Below, in pieces: positions 18,103 to 27,783 of a stretch of 64,000 nt of DNA. Position 1 is the first letter of the stretch; every line of letters starts with the position of its first letter. The notes under the pieces were generated by a model. That model saw only the letters and a program-made list of their open reading frames with translations. It was not told the origin of the DNA and did not search any database. The DNA comes from Flavobacteriales bacterium (GTDB lineage: Bacteria > Bacteroidota > Bacteroidia > Flavobacteriales_F > PHOS-HE28), in contig JADJQW010000002.1 of assembly GCA_016712535.1 (NCBI GenBank), forward strand, positions 1,426,001 through 1,490,000, given 5' to 3'. Both the position numbers and the translations under genes were made by a program.

Positions 18103-19737
18103 ATGCGCAAACTCATCGCCGCCGTCCTCTTCCTGTTCACTTGCCTCCATACCGGCGCGCAGATCCCGTATTCGCAGACGTTGCCGAACATCCAAGGCTC
18201 GCAGCTCAACAGCTGGGTGGAGTTCACCTTCCCGAACACCACGGCGCCCACGGGCGGCAGCGCCACGCTCGATTTCGGCTGGCTCGCCTGCTGGCAGCAA
18301 GCCTTCGGCGGAAGCAGCAAGATCTGGATCGAACTGGAGACCGGCGCGGGCGCATGGACGCAGGTGTATTACGAGACCGGCAACGTGACCGAGTGCACCA
18401 CCTTCAACCGCACGGCGAACATCTCCAACACGAACCTCACCAACGCGATCGCCACCGGCGCGGGCTCCATCACCGGCCGCGTGCGCGTGCAGGATTCGTG
18501 CTATCCGGGCGTAGGCTGCTCCTTCACCAACGACCCGGTGGTGAGCGGGCTCACCTTGGAGTACGATGCGCACGCCGCCAGCTTCACCGCCAGCGATGTG
18601 AGCTTCTGCCCCGGCGGTTCGGTCCAATTCACCGATGCCAGCCTGGGCTCGCCCAGCAGCTACGTGTGGTACTTCGAGGGCGGAGTGCCCACCACGAGCA
18701 CCGATCCGAATCCGCTGGTGCTGTATCCCAACGCCGGGAGCTTCGATGTGGTGCTGAGCGTGGTGACCGCCAACGGTCCCGATGAGCTGCAGTTGAGCAA
18801 CTACATCGTCGTTCATGCCCCGCCCATCGCTTCGGCCGGGCCTGATGAGGATGTCTGCATCGGGCAGACCGGACAGCTCCAAGCCTCAGGAGGCAGCGGC
18901 TACCAATGGTCGCCTAGCACCGGGCTGAGCAACCCCGCTATCACCAACCCGGTGGTCACGGTCACTGAGACCACCACTTATACCGTGGTGGTCACCGATG
19001 CCAACGGCTGCCAGGACGACGATGCCGTGACGGTGACCGTGCACGAGCTGCCCACGGTGATCGCCTCGGCAAACGACAATCCCCTGTGCCCCGGCGATAC
19101 CGCAACGCTCAGCGCGGTGGGTGCGCTCAACTACCAATGGAGCCCCAACCTCTTCATCAGCGGCAACACCGGCGATGCCATCAGCGCTTGGCCGCCGAGC
19201 GATTTCACATGGACAGTCTATGGCACCGATGCATTCGGTTGCGCGCACGATACCACCGTGGCGATCGATGTGCTTGCTGCGCCCGCCGTTCCGGTGGTGA
19301 CGAACCTGGGAATGACCATGAGCTCCACCGCTGCTGCAACGTATCAGTGGTACCTGGATGGCGTGCTCATCGCCGGTGCCACCGATCAGGAGTGGGCGCC
19401 GTTGGCGAACGGCAACTACAGCGTGGTGATCACCGATGCGAACGGATGCCAGAGCACGAGCGCGCCGGTGTACTTCGGCACGGTGGGCGTGGCCGATGCG
19501 GCAGCCGTTGGACTGCGGGTCTATCCGCAACCGGCCGATGAGACCATCACCGTGACCGGTGCGGCGGCCAGCACGGAAGTGCGGCTGCTCGATGCCACAG
19601 GCCGCGTGGCCGTGGCCAAGCGCTCCGGCTCCAACGGAACGCTCACCCTCGATGTGCGTGCCCTCGCGCCGGGCGGCTATGTGCTGGAGCTGGGCAGCGG
19701 CGATGCGGCGAAGCGGATCGCCGTGGTAGTGGAGTGA
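18103..19737 (+). CDS. Secreted PKD-domain protein with T9SS sorting tail
   Basis: 544 residues from the ATG at 18103, which starts a clear signal peptide (LIAAVLFLFTCLHTGAQ). A jelly-roll-like N-terminal domain (~20-165) precedes a PKD domain (~175-260, VSFCPGGSVQFTDASLGSPS) and further Ig-like repeats beginning with ...CPGDTATLSAVGALNYQWSP. The end is a T9SS type A sorting domain (LRVYPQPADETITV ... VRLLDATGRVAV ... LAPGGYVLEL). It probably decorates the cell surface as an adhesin or structural protein; no catalytic motif is seen. The ~297-base gap upstream is shared with the divergent phosphoribosyltransferase gene. It is convergent with the membrane protein at 19895. Confidence 0.87.
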   Translation: MRKLIAAVLFLFTCLHTGAQIPYSQTLPNIQGSQLNSWVEFTFPNTTAPTGGSATLDFGWLACWQQAFGGSSKIWIELETGAGAWTQVYYETGNVTECTTFNRTANISNTNLTNAIATGAGSITGRVRVQDSCYPGVGCSFTNDPVVSGLTLEYDAHAASFTASDVSFCPGGSVQFTDASLGSPSSYVWYFEGGVPTTSTDPNPLVLYPNAGSFDVVLSVVTANGPDELQLSNYIVVHAPPIASAGPDEDVCIGQTGQLQASGGSGYQWSPSTGLSNPAITNPVVTVTETTTYTVVVTDANGCQDDDAVTVTVHELPTVIASANDNPLCPGDTATLSAVGALNYQWSPNLFISGNTGDAISAWPPSDFTWTVYGTDAFGCAHDTTVAIDVLAAPAVPVVTNLGMTMSSTAAATYQWYLDGVLIAGATDQEWAPLANGNYSVVITDANGCQSTSAPVYFGTVGVADAAAVGLRVYPQPADETITVTGAAASTEVRLLDATGRVAVAKRSGSNGTLTLDVRALAPGGYVLELGSGDAAKRIAVVVE

Positions 19738-19894
19738 ATGTGGCGCTCGGCCGGATTTAGGGCCGAAGATGATTTGTGCGCATCCGTACGTCGGGCGCGA
19801 TGCAAGGCACAATCCCGCTGCTTGTTGGGCCATTGCGTTTGCCGGGCACTGACTCTATTGCGCAGCACGAAATCGGTCTTCTAGATCGGTGCCA

Positions 19895-21439
19895 TCAGTG
19901 CTGGCTCACACTTTGAGCATGCTGCACAGTGGTCCTCGCACTCACCGCCGTATAGATCCGCGCCTGATCATTCTCGAAGCTCTGCCGGAAGCGTCCTTCC
20001 AATAGAACCGGCCAAGGATGCTTGCTCACCAATTGGTCCTTGTTCCTGCCGAGGACCAGGATCTGATCCACTTGCGCGGGGATGCCCTTGCGCCAATGCC
20101 GGAGCAGCCAATTCGGATCGCGGGTGATCCGGTACCAGTCGTTCGGGTCCTGAACCGTTGCCGGAATGGTGGAGAGGAGGAATTCGCGCGGCGCGATGAA
20201 GATGCCGCTGTGCTCCATGGCCGCGAAGGCCGGCATGTGCTGCTGCAAACGATCGGTGCCGGCCAAGGCCACCAGCACCATGCTGTTCGGCCGCAGTTCA
20301 GCGCTTGCTCGCATCATGGAGCGGTGCGGGCCGGCGAGCTGCGCCAAGGCGCTTTCCGCGCGGTGCAAGCGCAGCCCGTTCAGGAGCATGGCGCAAACCG
20401 CGGTGGCGCCGATGATGCGCAAGGTTGCGCCGCGCGCGTGATCGGCCATGGCGATGAGCCAGAGCACCAGGGCCAGCAGCGCGAGCCAATGCGCGCGGTC
20501 CGTGCCCACCAAGCGGCGGCCATGCGGCGAATTGCTGAGCCAGGCCACTGCTGCCAGCGCGAGGAAGAGGAGGATGAAGAGGTCGTGCCAGTGGATGCTC
20601 CGGCCGCTTCGCCAACGCGCGCGCACGGCTGCTGCCACCGCGATGAGGAGGAGCGCACCGATACCGTACACGGGGGCCTGCTCGCGAGAGCGGTCCAGGA
20701 TAAACAAGGACTTGAGTAGGAATGCGGGATCGCCTGGCAGCGCACCGGGCGTTGGCGCATCCACGATGCCGAGCACGCGGTTGAATTGGAAGGCAGCGAT
20801 CAGCAGGATCATGGCGGCGATCAAGAGCCACGGGCGGCGATCGTGGTTGGGTGAGCTGCGCCGTTCCCGCCATTCCATGGCGAAGCTCAGCAGGAACAAG
20901 CCGCAGAGCAGGAGCGGTGCGGTGCGATGCGTGCCCCAGGCAAGCGCGGCACCGAGCAGCAAGCCCGTCCAGCGGAGCATCGGTTTCTCCCGCTGCCATT
21001 TCCACCAGGCCACGGTGCCGAAGCCGATCGCCGCGCCGAGCAGGAAATGGAAGAGGCCCAGGATCAAGAGCGTGCTGAAGAGGAGAGGGGCGAGCCACAG
21101 GACGGGCAAGCCGATGGCGGTGCCGTGGGCGCGGAGGAAGGCGAGGCTTGCCAGCACGACCGCACAACCGACCAGCGCGGCGAAGAGGTGGTGGGCCTGT
21201 TGCGGCGAGCAGAAGGCCAGGAGCGCCGCCGGGATCAGATTGCCGAGGGTACGCAACGCGGGGATGTACGTGGAGCCCTGCGCTCCGTGCGCGGCTCCGG
21301 ACCAAGGCGCTGGCAGCAAGGAGCCATGCAGCACGTGCACCGGCCCATCGATGGTGATGAAGTAGCGGAAGATGAGGATGGATGCCGCATGCGCCAGCAG
21401 GATGCCCGTGAGCACCAGGGCCAGGCGTGGCGGCTTCAT
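19895..21439 (-). CDS. Polytopic membrane protein of unknown function
   Basis: 514 residues with ~10-11 predicted transmembrane helices in the first ~370 residues and a soluble C-terminal domain of ~130 residues. The first periplasmic loop starts FITIDGPVHVLHGSLL, an Asp-containing loop placed like that of GT-C glycosyltransferases, and the topology also fits that fold. No diagnostic motif is seen, so a glycosyltransferase role is only a possibility. A TACTTTCC -7-like box lies just upstream of the ATG. The gene follows the strong hairpin at 21491-21518 that ends the preceding lipoprotein transcript, so it is probably its own unit. Confidence 0.7.
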   Translation of the reverse strand: MKPPRLALVLTGILLAHAASILIFRYFITIDGPVHVLHGSLLPAPWSGAAHGAQGSTYIPALRTLGNLIPAALLAFCSPQQAHHLFAALVGCAVVLASLAFLRAHGTAIGLPVLWLAPLLFSTLLILGLFHFLLGAAIGFGTVAWWKWQREKPMLRWTGLLLGAALAWGTHRTAPLLLCGLFLLSFAMEWRERRSSPNHDRRPWLLIAAMILLIAAFQFNRVLGIVDAPTPGALPGDPAFLLKSLFILDRSREQAPVYGIGALLLIAVAAAVRARWRSGRSIHWHDLFILLFLALAAVAWLSNSPHGRRLVGTDRAHWLALLALVLWLIAMADHARGATLRIIGATAVCAMLLNGLRLHRAESALAQLAGPHRSMMRASAELRPNSMVLVALAGTDRLQQHMPAFAAMEHSGIFIAPREFLLSTIPATVQDPNDWYRITRDPNWLLRHWRKGIPAQVDQILVLGRNKDQLVSKHPWPVLLEGRFRQSFENDQARIYTAVSARTTVQHAQSVSQH

Positions 21440-21490
21440 CGGCAGGAAAGTACCGATTCCTTTTTCAGCGTTGCCATCCGCTGGAAATGC

Positions 21491-21518
21491 AGGAGCCCCG
21501 GTGCTTGCCGGGGCTCCT
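21491..21518 (-). terminator. Strong hairpin terminator after the 21534-22523 lipoprotein gene
   Basis: A perfect 11-bp stem (AGGAGCCCCGG / CCGGGGCTCCT) with a 6-base loop, 16 bases after the stop codon at 21534. The T-tract after it is short, so termination efficiency is uncertain. Confidence 0.65.
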
Positions 21519-21533
21519 GGAAGCGATCGCCGC

Positions 21534-22523
21534 TCACAGCGCGTTCACATCATCAACGAACTGCTGCAAGGTGGTGGGCGAGAAGGTCATTGGCACCACC
21601 ATGTTGGCGGTGATGGTGATGGGCGTGAAGGACGAGGAGTACCCGTTGGCCTCCTGCTTCAGCCCCACCACGACCGCTTGGTAGCCGATGGGCACCGCTT
21701 GCCAGCACTGGTAGAGCTGGTCCTGCGCCCAATAGCCCATCGAAATGACTGAAGGCTCCGATGGCAGGGCCAGCCAAACCGCCGTACTGTCCGGTGCCTG
21801 GCCAGCAGGAATGGTCGCGGAGACTATCGTGGTATTCGGATAGCTGGCGAAATAGTCGCAGTTCAGCCAGTTCAGGTCGGTATTCCCGGCGATGTTGTAG
21901 TAGAACTGGTAGGGGAAGGTGTAGGTGTAATCGGTGCTGTCGTAGTAGGCGGAATCAACGGTGATCGGTTCGTTGACCGGATCCCAGATCATGGCGCCAT
22001 CGCTGTTCTCGGTGCCGCGGAACAAGGCCATGGCCGGGTCGGGCGAGCTGGTGGGGATCTTGGCGATGAGGCCGCCATTCGCGATGCGCACCGGGGTGCT
22101 GCCCTGGTTGGCGTATACGTTGAGGGCGCCGCCACTGCGCAGGATCCGCAAAGTGCCGTTGTCGTTGCCCACGGTCTGCTTGTTCAGCCAGATCATATCG
22201 CCCACGGTCAGGGCCTCCACCAGCGAAACCGTCACCGAACCGGTCACCGGCGTGCCATCTTCATAGGTGAATGCGCCGGGCTCGAAATCCAATTGCGTCC
22301 CGCGCGGGCTGATGAACATGCCGCCTGCCGCCGCATTCACATTGAAGGTGCGCGTGGCATCGGCGATGTTGTCCGCGAATAGCTCAGCGAAGACCGATTC
22401 GCTCGCGGGCGTTCCCGATGCTGGGGCGGGCGTGGAGTCCTCCACGTCCTTCTTGCAGCTCCAGATCGTGGCGGTGACCGTGATCGCGATGAGCACTAGG
22501 CCAAGGATGTTCTTTCGGGTCAT
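21534..22523 (-). CDS. Bacteroidota surface lipoprotein, unknown function
   Basis: 329 residues with a lipobox (TATIWSC, Cys23) followed by the charged, Pro/Ser/Thr-rich linker common in this phylum (KKDVEDSTPAPASG). The N-terminal ~130 residues are beta-rich and resemble ZU5-like or carboxypeptidase-regulatory-like modules (FEPGAFTYEDGTPVTGSVTV). The remainder has aromatic-rich beta strands. I cannot assign a ligand or enzyme activity. It is a single gene ended by a strong hairpin. Confidence 0.78.
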   Translation of the reverse strand: MTRKNILGLVLIAITVTATIWSCKKDVEDSTPAPASGTPASESVFAELFADNIADATRTFNVNAAAGGMFISPRGTQLDFEPGAFTYEDGTPVTGSVTVSLVEALTVGDMIWLNKQTVGNDNGTLRILRSGGALNVYANQGSTPVRIANGGLIAKIPTSSPDPAMALFRGTENSDGAMIWDPVNEPITVDSAYYDSTDYTYTFPYQFYYNIAGNTDLNWLNCDYFASYPNTTIVSATIPAGQAPDSTAVWLALPSEPSVISMGYWAQDQLYQCWQAVPIGYQAVVVGLKQEANGYSSSFTPITITANMVVPMTFSPTTLQQFVDDVNAL

Positions 22524-22727
22524 GGGCAGGGGGTTGGTTTGGTCATTGAGCGGACGCTGTATAACACGGAATCGTTGTCCCGAAGGTTAGGTCGACCGGT
22601 GGACGCAGCGGGCTGAGATCGGTTGCCGGTTGATCGGGCAATCCAACTTGAAGCAGTCCCGGACGTGGCGGTCAATGCACGCTGATCACCATAGGCGGGA
22701 AAGGCGAGGGCGCACGAAGCTTCAAGG

Positions 22728-22740
22728 CTTGAGTCTCAAG
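22728..22740 (-). terminator. Weak hairpin after the SPOR outer-membrane gene
   Basis: CTTGAG-T-CTCAAG within a longer imperfect inverted repeat (about 22720-22748), 35 bases after the stop at 22775. It may act as a terminator or mRNA end. Confidence 0.3.
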
Positions 22741-22774
22741 GCTCAAGCTCCCATCAACCCTCAACCGACCCAAG

Positions 22775-24934
22775 CTACTTCCCGATCAAACTATCCGCAT
22801 CCTCAACCGGCACGATGTTGCCGTTGACGGAGCCGACGACGAAGGCGTCGGTGAAGCCCTTCAGCTTGATGGCCTCGAGGGCGTCGGCGGCCTCCTGGCG
22901 CTCCACGAAGCTGCCGTAGTAGTAGCGCACGGTGTTCTCACCGCTCACGGGCTCCACGTCGCCGAGGCCGAGCAGCTTGTCCATGGCGTCCATGGGCACG
23001 TTGCCGGCGAAGGTGGCCACCTGGATGCGGTAGCGGATTTTTTCACGCGCTACGCTGCCGGTCGTTGCCGTGGTCCGCAGGTCCTCCGTACCGGTGACGC
23101 GCGCGCCGGCTTCCTTCATGCTCACGCGCTTGCCTTCACGGAAGGCCACGAGGAAGGCGCCTTCGAATCCGTCGAGCAGCATCTGCACGCGGTGGTTGGC
23201 GGCCGGGTTCACCTGTTTGAAGGAGCCGGTGTAGTAACGGGTGAGGCCATCGTCGCCTTGGATCACCACCAGGTCCTTGATCTTGGAGAAGATGTTCTTC
23301 GAGAGCTTGTTGCGGAAGGCGCCGAGCTGCACGCGGATGATCACGTCGCGGCTGTCGTCGCCGGCGCCCATGCCCGCCATCTTGGCGCGCTCAGCGGCGC
23401 TCTCGGTGCTCACGTCGATGAGCTGGCCGCCCTCTTCGGCCATCACTTCGCTCTGGATGCCCATGCCCTTGAGCTCGAGTTCGCGGCGCAGGGCCTCTGG
23501 TATGGCGTCGAAGCTGCCCACCACATAGAAGGTGGTATCGCCACGCTCGATGGTGCGCACATCGGGGATGCTCAGGATCTTCTGGATCAGCTCTTCGCTG
23601 ATGCCTTCGGTGTGCGTGCCCACCTTCACCACGTACACGCGCTTCACGGGCGGCTTGGCGGGCTTGTTGCCGCCCACGCTCTCGACGCGCGAGGCCACCA
23701 TGTTCACGTTGCCGCTGTCCTTCCAGGCGAGCCACGATTTCAGCAGCGACTCATCGGTGATGGTGACGCCGCGGCCATCGACCAGCGCTCCGGGCGCTGA
23801 ATTGAGCTCATCGTCGCGGTCGTCGGGCACGCCATCGCCATCGCCATCGAGCGCGCAGCCCTTGGCATCCACCTTCACGCCGGGCGGTGTGCCGGGGCAG
23901 GCATCGGCGAAGTCCTTCACGCCGTCGCCATCCTCATCGTCGGTGAGCACGATGGCATCGAGCTGGTTGTTGTCGAGCGGGGTCTGGAAGCGCGTCTTCT
24001 TCGGCTTGCGCGACATCGGGATGGTGTAGCCGAGGCTGAAGCCGCTGTAGAGGAAGCGGTCGTTGCCGGTGCTGCCCGCGCGCTCGCCGAGGCTCTTCTC
24101 CGTGATGCCGTCGATGAGGTCGGTGGTGGTGAAGTGCATGGTGGCGCCGATGCGCAGGTCGATGCCGTGCCCGATGTCCATGCGCGCGCCCACGCCCACG
24201 GGGATGGCGAAGGCCTGCTCGCGGTACTTGCCGAAGCCGTCGCGGTTGAGCTCGCGCACATCGCTCTCGTAGGTGTAGTCGCGCTGGATCTCCACGGCGC
24301 TCGCGGCGTTGGGCGCATCCTCGGCGATGTCGCGGATGGTGCCATCGCTCCAGTAGTTGTAGCGTCGCCCCTGCGCGTCGAAGAGGTCGGTCTTGGTGAG
24401 GAACTCCACGCTCTCGAAGCCCACGGTGAGGTAGGGCTCCACCACGCGCTCCCGGTTCACCAGCGGCTGGAAGTTGTAGCGCAGGCGCAGGCCGCCCACG
24501 GTGATGCGCGAGTCGAAGTTCTGGTTGCGCGTGAAGTCGCGCTCGTTCACGCCCAAGCGGCCGTGCATGGCGTAGAGGTCGGCCTCGAGCCAGCGCGTGA
24601 GCGGGGCCGAGGCGCGCACTTCGTAGCCGAGGCGCGTGACCAGCGGATCGCCGCCCTTGTGCTGATTGCCCACATCGCCATAGAAGCTGAGCATGCCGGC
24701 GCCGAAGCCGATGGTGGGCCGCAGCCAGGGCTCGGCGGCGGCGGCAGGAGCGGCGGGCGCCGGTGGGGCAGCCACGGCTGGTGGCAATGGGTCGGTCCCT
24801 ACCGGTGCAGCGGTGCTATCGGCAGGGCCAGGTACGGCTGTGGAATCGACCTGGCCGAACGCCGTTGCCGGAAGCAGCAGGGCCAGCGCGGCGGCGCGGA
24901 TCGATGCGGACAGGACCTGCTGTGGGCGGCGCAT
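22775..24934 (-). CDS. Outer-membrane beta-barrel protein with calcium-type repeats and three SPOR-like domains
   Basis: 719 residues from the ATG at 24934; a TTG at 24940 is in frame. A signal peptide (ALALLLPATAFGQ) and a Pro/Ala-rich linker precede a porin-like barrel (~65-300), then Asp-rich thrombospondin type 3-like repeats (DEDGDGVKDFADACPGTPPG, DGDGDGVPDDRDDE). Three SPOR-like domains follow (YVVKVGTHTEG; VIIRVQLGAFRNKLSKN; RYRIQVATFAGNVPMD). Each ends in a YYYGSF/YYTGSF-like strand. SPOR domains bind denuded peptidoglycan, so the protein probably links outer membrane and cell wall. It is co-transcribed with the upstream gene, whose stop is 9 bases before this ATG. Confidence 0.85.
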   Translation of the reverse strand: MRRPQQVLSASIRAAALALLLPATAFGQVDSTAVPGPADSTAAPVGTDPLPPAVAAPPAPAAPAAAAEPWLRPTIGFGAGMLSFYGDVGNQHKGGDPLVTRLGYEVRASAPLTRWLEADLYAMHGRLGVNERDFTRNQNFDSRITVGGLRLRYNFQPLVNRERVVEPYLTVGFESVEFLTKTDLFDAQGRRYNYWSDGTIRDIAEDAPNAASAVEIQRDYTYESDVRELNRDGFGKYREQAFAIPVGVGARMDIGHGIDLRIGATMHFTTTDLIDGITEKSLGERAGSTGNDRFLYSGFSLGYTIPMSRKPKKTRFQTPLDNNQLDAIVLTDDEDGDGVKDFADACPGTPPGVKVDAKGCALDGDGDGVPDDRDDELNSAPGALVDGRGVTITDESLLKSWLAWKDSGNVNMVASRVESVGGNKPAKPPVKRVYVVKVGTHTEGISEELIQKILSIPDVRTIERGDTTFYVVGSFDAIPEALRRELELKGMGIQSEVMAEEGGQLIDVSTESAAERAKMAGMGAGDDSRDVIIRVQLGAFRNKLSKNIFSKIKDLVVIQGDDGLTRYYTGSFKQVNPAANHRVQMLLDGFEGAFLVAFREGKRVSMKEAGARVTGTEDLRTTATTGSVAREKIRYRIQVATFAGNVPMDAMDKLLGLGDVEPVSGENTVRYYYGSFVERQEAADALEAIKLKGFTDAFVVGSVNGNIVPVEDADSLIGK

Positions 24935-24943
24935 GGCCAAGGG

Positions 24944-26395
24944 TTATTGCACCCAGCGCTGGTTGCTGATGGCGAGTGCTTCCTGCACGGTGATGCGGTC
25001 GCCGTTGTTGTAGGCGGTGACGAAGGGGCCAGGGAAATTGTGACCGGCCTGCACATAGTTCACGCGCTGGTCGCGGGCGTCCTTGTATTCCACGTAGCCG
25101 CCGGTCACGTACTTGATCCACCCTTGGTGGCGCTCGATCTGGAAATCGCCGCTGTATTGGTGGCGGGCCTTGAAGTACGATTTGCCCACCTCGCGGTGCG
25201 CAGCGGTGATCTGCACCTTGTAGGTGACGCCCTTCTCCGGAGCTGGCACGCTCGGGGTGACGCGCTGCGCTGCGGCTTCTTGCGCGGCCTGCTTGCGCGC
25301 GCGCTCGGCTTCAGCGGCCGATGCGCTGGCAGCGGCCTCAGCTTCGGCCTTCGCTTTGCGCTCGGCCTCTTCCTTCAGCTTCAGCGCCAGCGCGGGATCT
25401 TCAGTGCTCTGCTGGCCCATGCTGACCGGGTCTTGCACCAAGGCCTCGAACGCGCGCGCGCCCACGAAGAATTTGCTGCTTCCGAGCACGGCCTTCTGCG
25501 TTTCGTCATTCAGCAAGTAGCCGAATTCGCCATCGATCGTGTACTCGCCGTCGGGGCGCTCGTTCGCGCGCAGCTTGTACACCACTTTCACCTCGTTGCC
25601 AGCGGGCAGGTTGAGCCAAACGAACTTGGCGATGCGGCCCTGCGTGGTGAAGATGGCCTCGGCGCTGTTCTTCTCGATGGCCGTGAACCCATCCGGGACC
25701 ACCTCTTGCAGCTTGCCGAATCCGCGGATGCTGCCTTTGTTCACCACCACCTCCACGAGCATTTCCTTCTCGGTCACCGGCGTGATGGTGCGCGTGCCGC
25801 TCACGCCGCCTGCGCCTTGGATGGGTGCGACGCCGCTTGCGTTATCGATCACCGCAACGGCCACCTTGCCTACCGGAGCCGCGCCGGCAGCGCTCACGAT
25901 GTCGTTGGCCGAGGCATCTTCCGGGATCGCTTGCTCGATCACCGGTTCCGCAACCGCCACCGCGCCGGGTGCGCCAAGGTCAACGGTGGATGGTGAGAGC
26001 TCCTGCACTTTGCGCTCGTTGCCTTCGATGAAGCTGAAGCGGCCGCCGATGCGCTGCACGCCGGAAGCGCTTGCTGCGGCCGACAGGGTATAGGTGACCT
26101 TGAAGCTGGGGCTCGAGGGCAGCGACATCCAGATGAATTTGGCCTTGCCATCGGCGAAGGTGAAGGAGGCGCCCTTGGTCTCGATGGCCGTGGCGGTGAG
26201 GCCTTCGGGCAGGTCGATCTGCAGCTTCGCGAAGCCGGTGAGCTCGCCTTTCTCGATGGACACCGTGACTTTGGCCTCGGAGCCGGGCGCCATGGTGGCC
26301 GGGATGTTCTGGTTGATGGTGAGCGGGCCTCCGGTGAGGACCTCGACGATCAGGATGCCGATCACGTTGATCAGCAGTGCTAGTTGGTTCAGCAT
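24944..26395 (-). CDS. Membrane-anchored envelope protein with duplicated beta domain and SPOR-like C-terminus
   Basis: 483 residues from the ATG at 26395. An N-terminal hydrophobic helix (LALLINVIGILIVEVL) anchors it. Two related beta domains follow, compare KGELTGFAKLQIDLPEGLTA with KGSIRGFGKLQEVVPDGFTA, each ending in a KF(I/V)W(M/L) strand and a K-V-x-Y. Next comes an Ala/Glu/Lys-rich coiled coil (~310-375) and a final domain of the kind found in SPOR-related proteins (TYKVQITAAHREVGKSYFKA ... YVQAGHNFPGPFVTAYNNGD). It is the first gene of a two-gene unit with the SPOR outer-membrane protein and may be its inner-membrane partner across the cell wall. Function is not known. Confidence 0.78.
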   Translation of the reverse strand: MLNQLALLINVIGILIVEVLTGGPLTINQNIPATMAPGSEAKVTVSIEKGELTGFAKLQIDLPEGLTATAIETKGASFTFADGKAKFIWMSLPSSPSFKVTYTLSAAASASGVQRIGGRFSFIEGNERKVQELSPSTVDLGAPGAVAVAEPVIEQAIPEDASANDIVSAAGAAPVGKVAVAVIDNASGVAPIQGAGGVSGTRTITPVTEKEMLVEVVVNKGSIRGFGKLQEVVPDGFTAIEKNSAEAIFTTQGRIAKFVWLNLPAGNEVKVVYKLRANERPDGEYTIDGEFGYLLNDETQKAVLGSSKFFVGARAFEALVQDPVSMGQQSTEDPALALKLKEEAERKAKAEAEAAASASAAEAERARKQAAQEAAAQRVTPSVPAPEKGVTYKVQITAAHREVGKSYFKARHQYSGDFQIERHQGWIKYVTGGYVEYKDARDQRVNYVQAGHNFPGPFVTAYNNGDRITVQEALAISNQRWVQ

Positions 26396-26436
26396 GCGCT
26401 CTTTTGCGCCGCGCGAGCATCGCGCTGGCTCGCGAC

Positions 26437-26444
26437 CAAAAGTA
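26437..26444 (-). promoter_or_regulatory. Putative -7 promoter box (TACTTTTG)
   Basis: Exact match to TAnnTTTG, 41 bases upstream of the ATG at 26395. Confidence 0.5.
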
Positions 26445-26683
26445 CCCGGCCCCCTTCCCGCGCTCGGGAAGCCGCATGGCGCATCTACCAACAGAGGGGT
26501 GTTGAACAGGGAAGCAGGAACATAGAGGAGCAGGAAGGTGAAGGCTGAAGACTGAAAGACGGCCAACGTCGGCTCATGGGTTAGCAGCTGGCTCAAGGCG
26601 CTCCTGCATCCGGACATCTGCGTTGCTCGTTCGGCTTTCCTCATTCAGCGTTCAGCCTTTCCAGCAGGGCAATACGCCCCGCC

Positions 26684-26691
26684 TATCTTCG
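26684..26691 (+). promoter_or_regulatory. Putative -7 promoter box (TATCTTCG) of porQ
   Basis: TAnnTTnG box 12 bases upstream of the ATG at 26704. Confidence 0.5.
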
Positions 26692-26703
26692 TTGCCCACC
26701 CGG

Positions 26704-27744
26704 ATGCGCAAGAACCTACTCCTTCCACTGCTCTTCATTCCCGGCATGCTCAGCGCCCAATTGGGCGGGCAACAGGTCTTCCGGGTGCTCGACATCCCGG
26801 CCTCGGCACGGGCCTCGGCCCTCGGCGGCAACTACATCGCCGTGAAGGACAACGACATCAACCTCGGCCTCTTCAATCCGGCGCTGCTCAATCCGGAGAT
26901 GGGGCGGCAGGTGTCGCTCAGCTGGCTGCCTTACTTCGAGGGGATCAACGTGGGCTACGCGAGCTACGCGCACCACTTCGACAGCTTGCGCACCACCTTC
27001 AGCGGGGCGGTGCAGTACGTGGACTATGGCACCTTCAACCGCACCGACGCCACGGGCAACGAGCTCGGCCAATTCCGCGCCGGCGAGTATGCGTTCCAGA
27101 TCGGCGCTGGTCGCGCCATCGACAGCCTCTTCAGCATCGGGGCCAACGTGAAGTTCATCACCAGCAGCCTCGACACCTATACCAGCAGCGGCATCGCCCT
27201 GGACCTCGGCGGGACCTACCACAAGCCCTCGAAGGGCGTCACGCTCTCAGCGGTGGTGCGCAACATCGGCTACCAGACCAGCAGCTTCACCAGCGAGCGC
27301 GAGAAGCTCGCCACCCAGGTGATGCTGGGGATCACCTACAAATTCAAGCACGCTCCCTTCCGCTTGGGCCTGATGCTGGAGAACCTGCAGCGCTGGGACC
27401 TCACCTATCCCGATGCCGCGCGCGACCGCCAGATCGATCCCGCCACCGGCGAAGTGGTGGTGAAGAAGACCACCAACGCCGAGAAGGCCCTGTTGCATGC
27501 GGTGCCCAGCGCCGAGATCCTGCTGAGCAAGAACTTCATGATCCGGCTCGGCTACAATTTCCGTACGCGCTACGAGATGGCGTTGTCCAGCCGCACTGGC
27601 GCCGTGGGACTCAGCTTCGGCATCGGGCTGCGCGTGAGCAAGGTGCATCTCAGCTACGGCTTCAACCAGCTGCACCTCGCGGGCATCCGCAACACCATCA
27701 CCATCGCGGTGCGCTTCAGCGATTTCAAGAAGGTGGAGGGTTGA
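26704..27744 (+). CDS. porQ: Type IX secretion system protein PorQ
   Basis: 346 residues with a signal peptide (LLPLLFIPGMLSAQ). The sequence matches the PorQ/PorV branch of the FadL-like barrel family: an N-terminal VLDIPASARASALGGNY motif, FNPALLNPEMGRQVSLSW, a periodic barrel-strand pattern and an aromatic, charged C-terminal strand (ITIAVRFSDFKKVEG). PorQ is an outer-membrane component of the T9SS attachment machinery that carries cargo with C-terminal sorting domains. At least six likely cargo proteins lie in this window. The start at 26704 is set by the signal peptide and by the -7 box. cmk follows after a 39-base gap on the same strand, a pairing worth noting because housekeeping and secretion genes could share a transcript. 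Confidence 0.9.
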   Translation: MRKNLLLPLLFIPGMLSAQLGGQQVFRVLDIPASARASALGGNYIAVKDNDINLGLFNPALLNPEMGRQVSLSWLPYFEGINVGYASYAHHFDSLRTTFSGAVQYVDYGTFNRTDATGNELGQFRAGEYAFQIGAGRAIDSLFSIGANVKFITSSLDTYTSSGIALDLGGTYHKPSKGVTLSAVVRNIGYQTSSFTSEREKLATQVMLGITYKFKHAPFRLGLMLENLQRWDLTYPDAARDRQIDPATGEVVVKKTTNAEKALLHAVPSAEILLSKNFMIRLGYNFRTRYEMALSSRTGAVGLSFGIGLRVSKVHLSYGFNQLHLAGIRNTITIAVRFSDFKKVEG

Positions 27745-27783
27745 TCGCTGCGATCACGGTTGCTCAGGGCGATCTTCGCCCCC

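Larger units (their letters stand above)
26396..26703. other. 308-base divergent promoter region
   Basis: Contains one -7 box in each direction (26437-26444 minus, 26684-26691 plus) and otherwise nothing recognisable. Confidence 0.6.
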
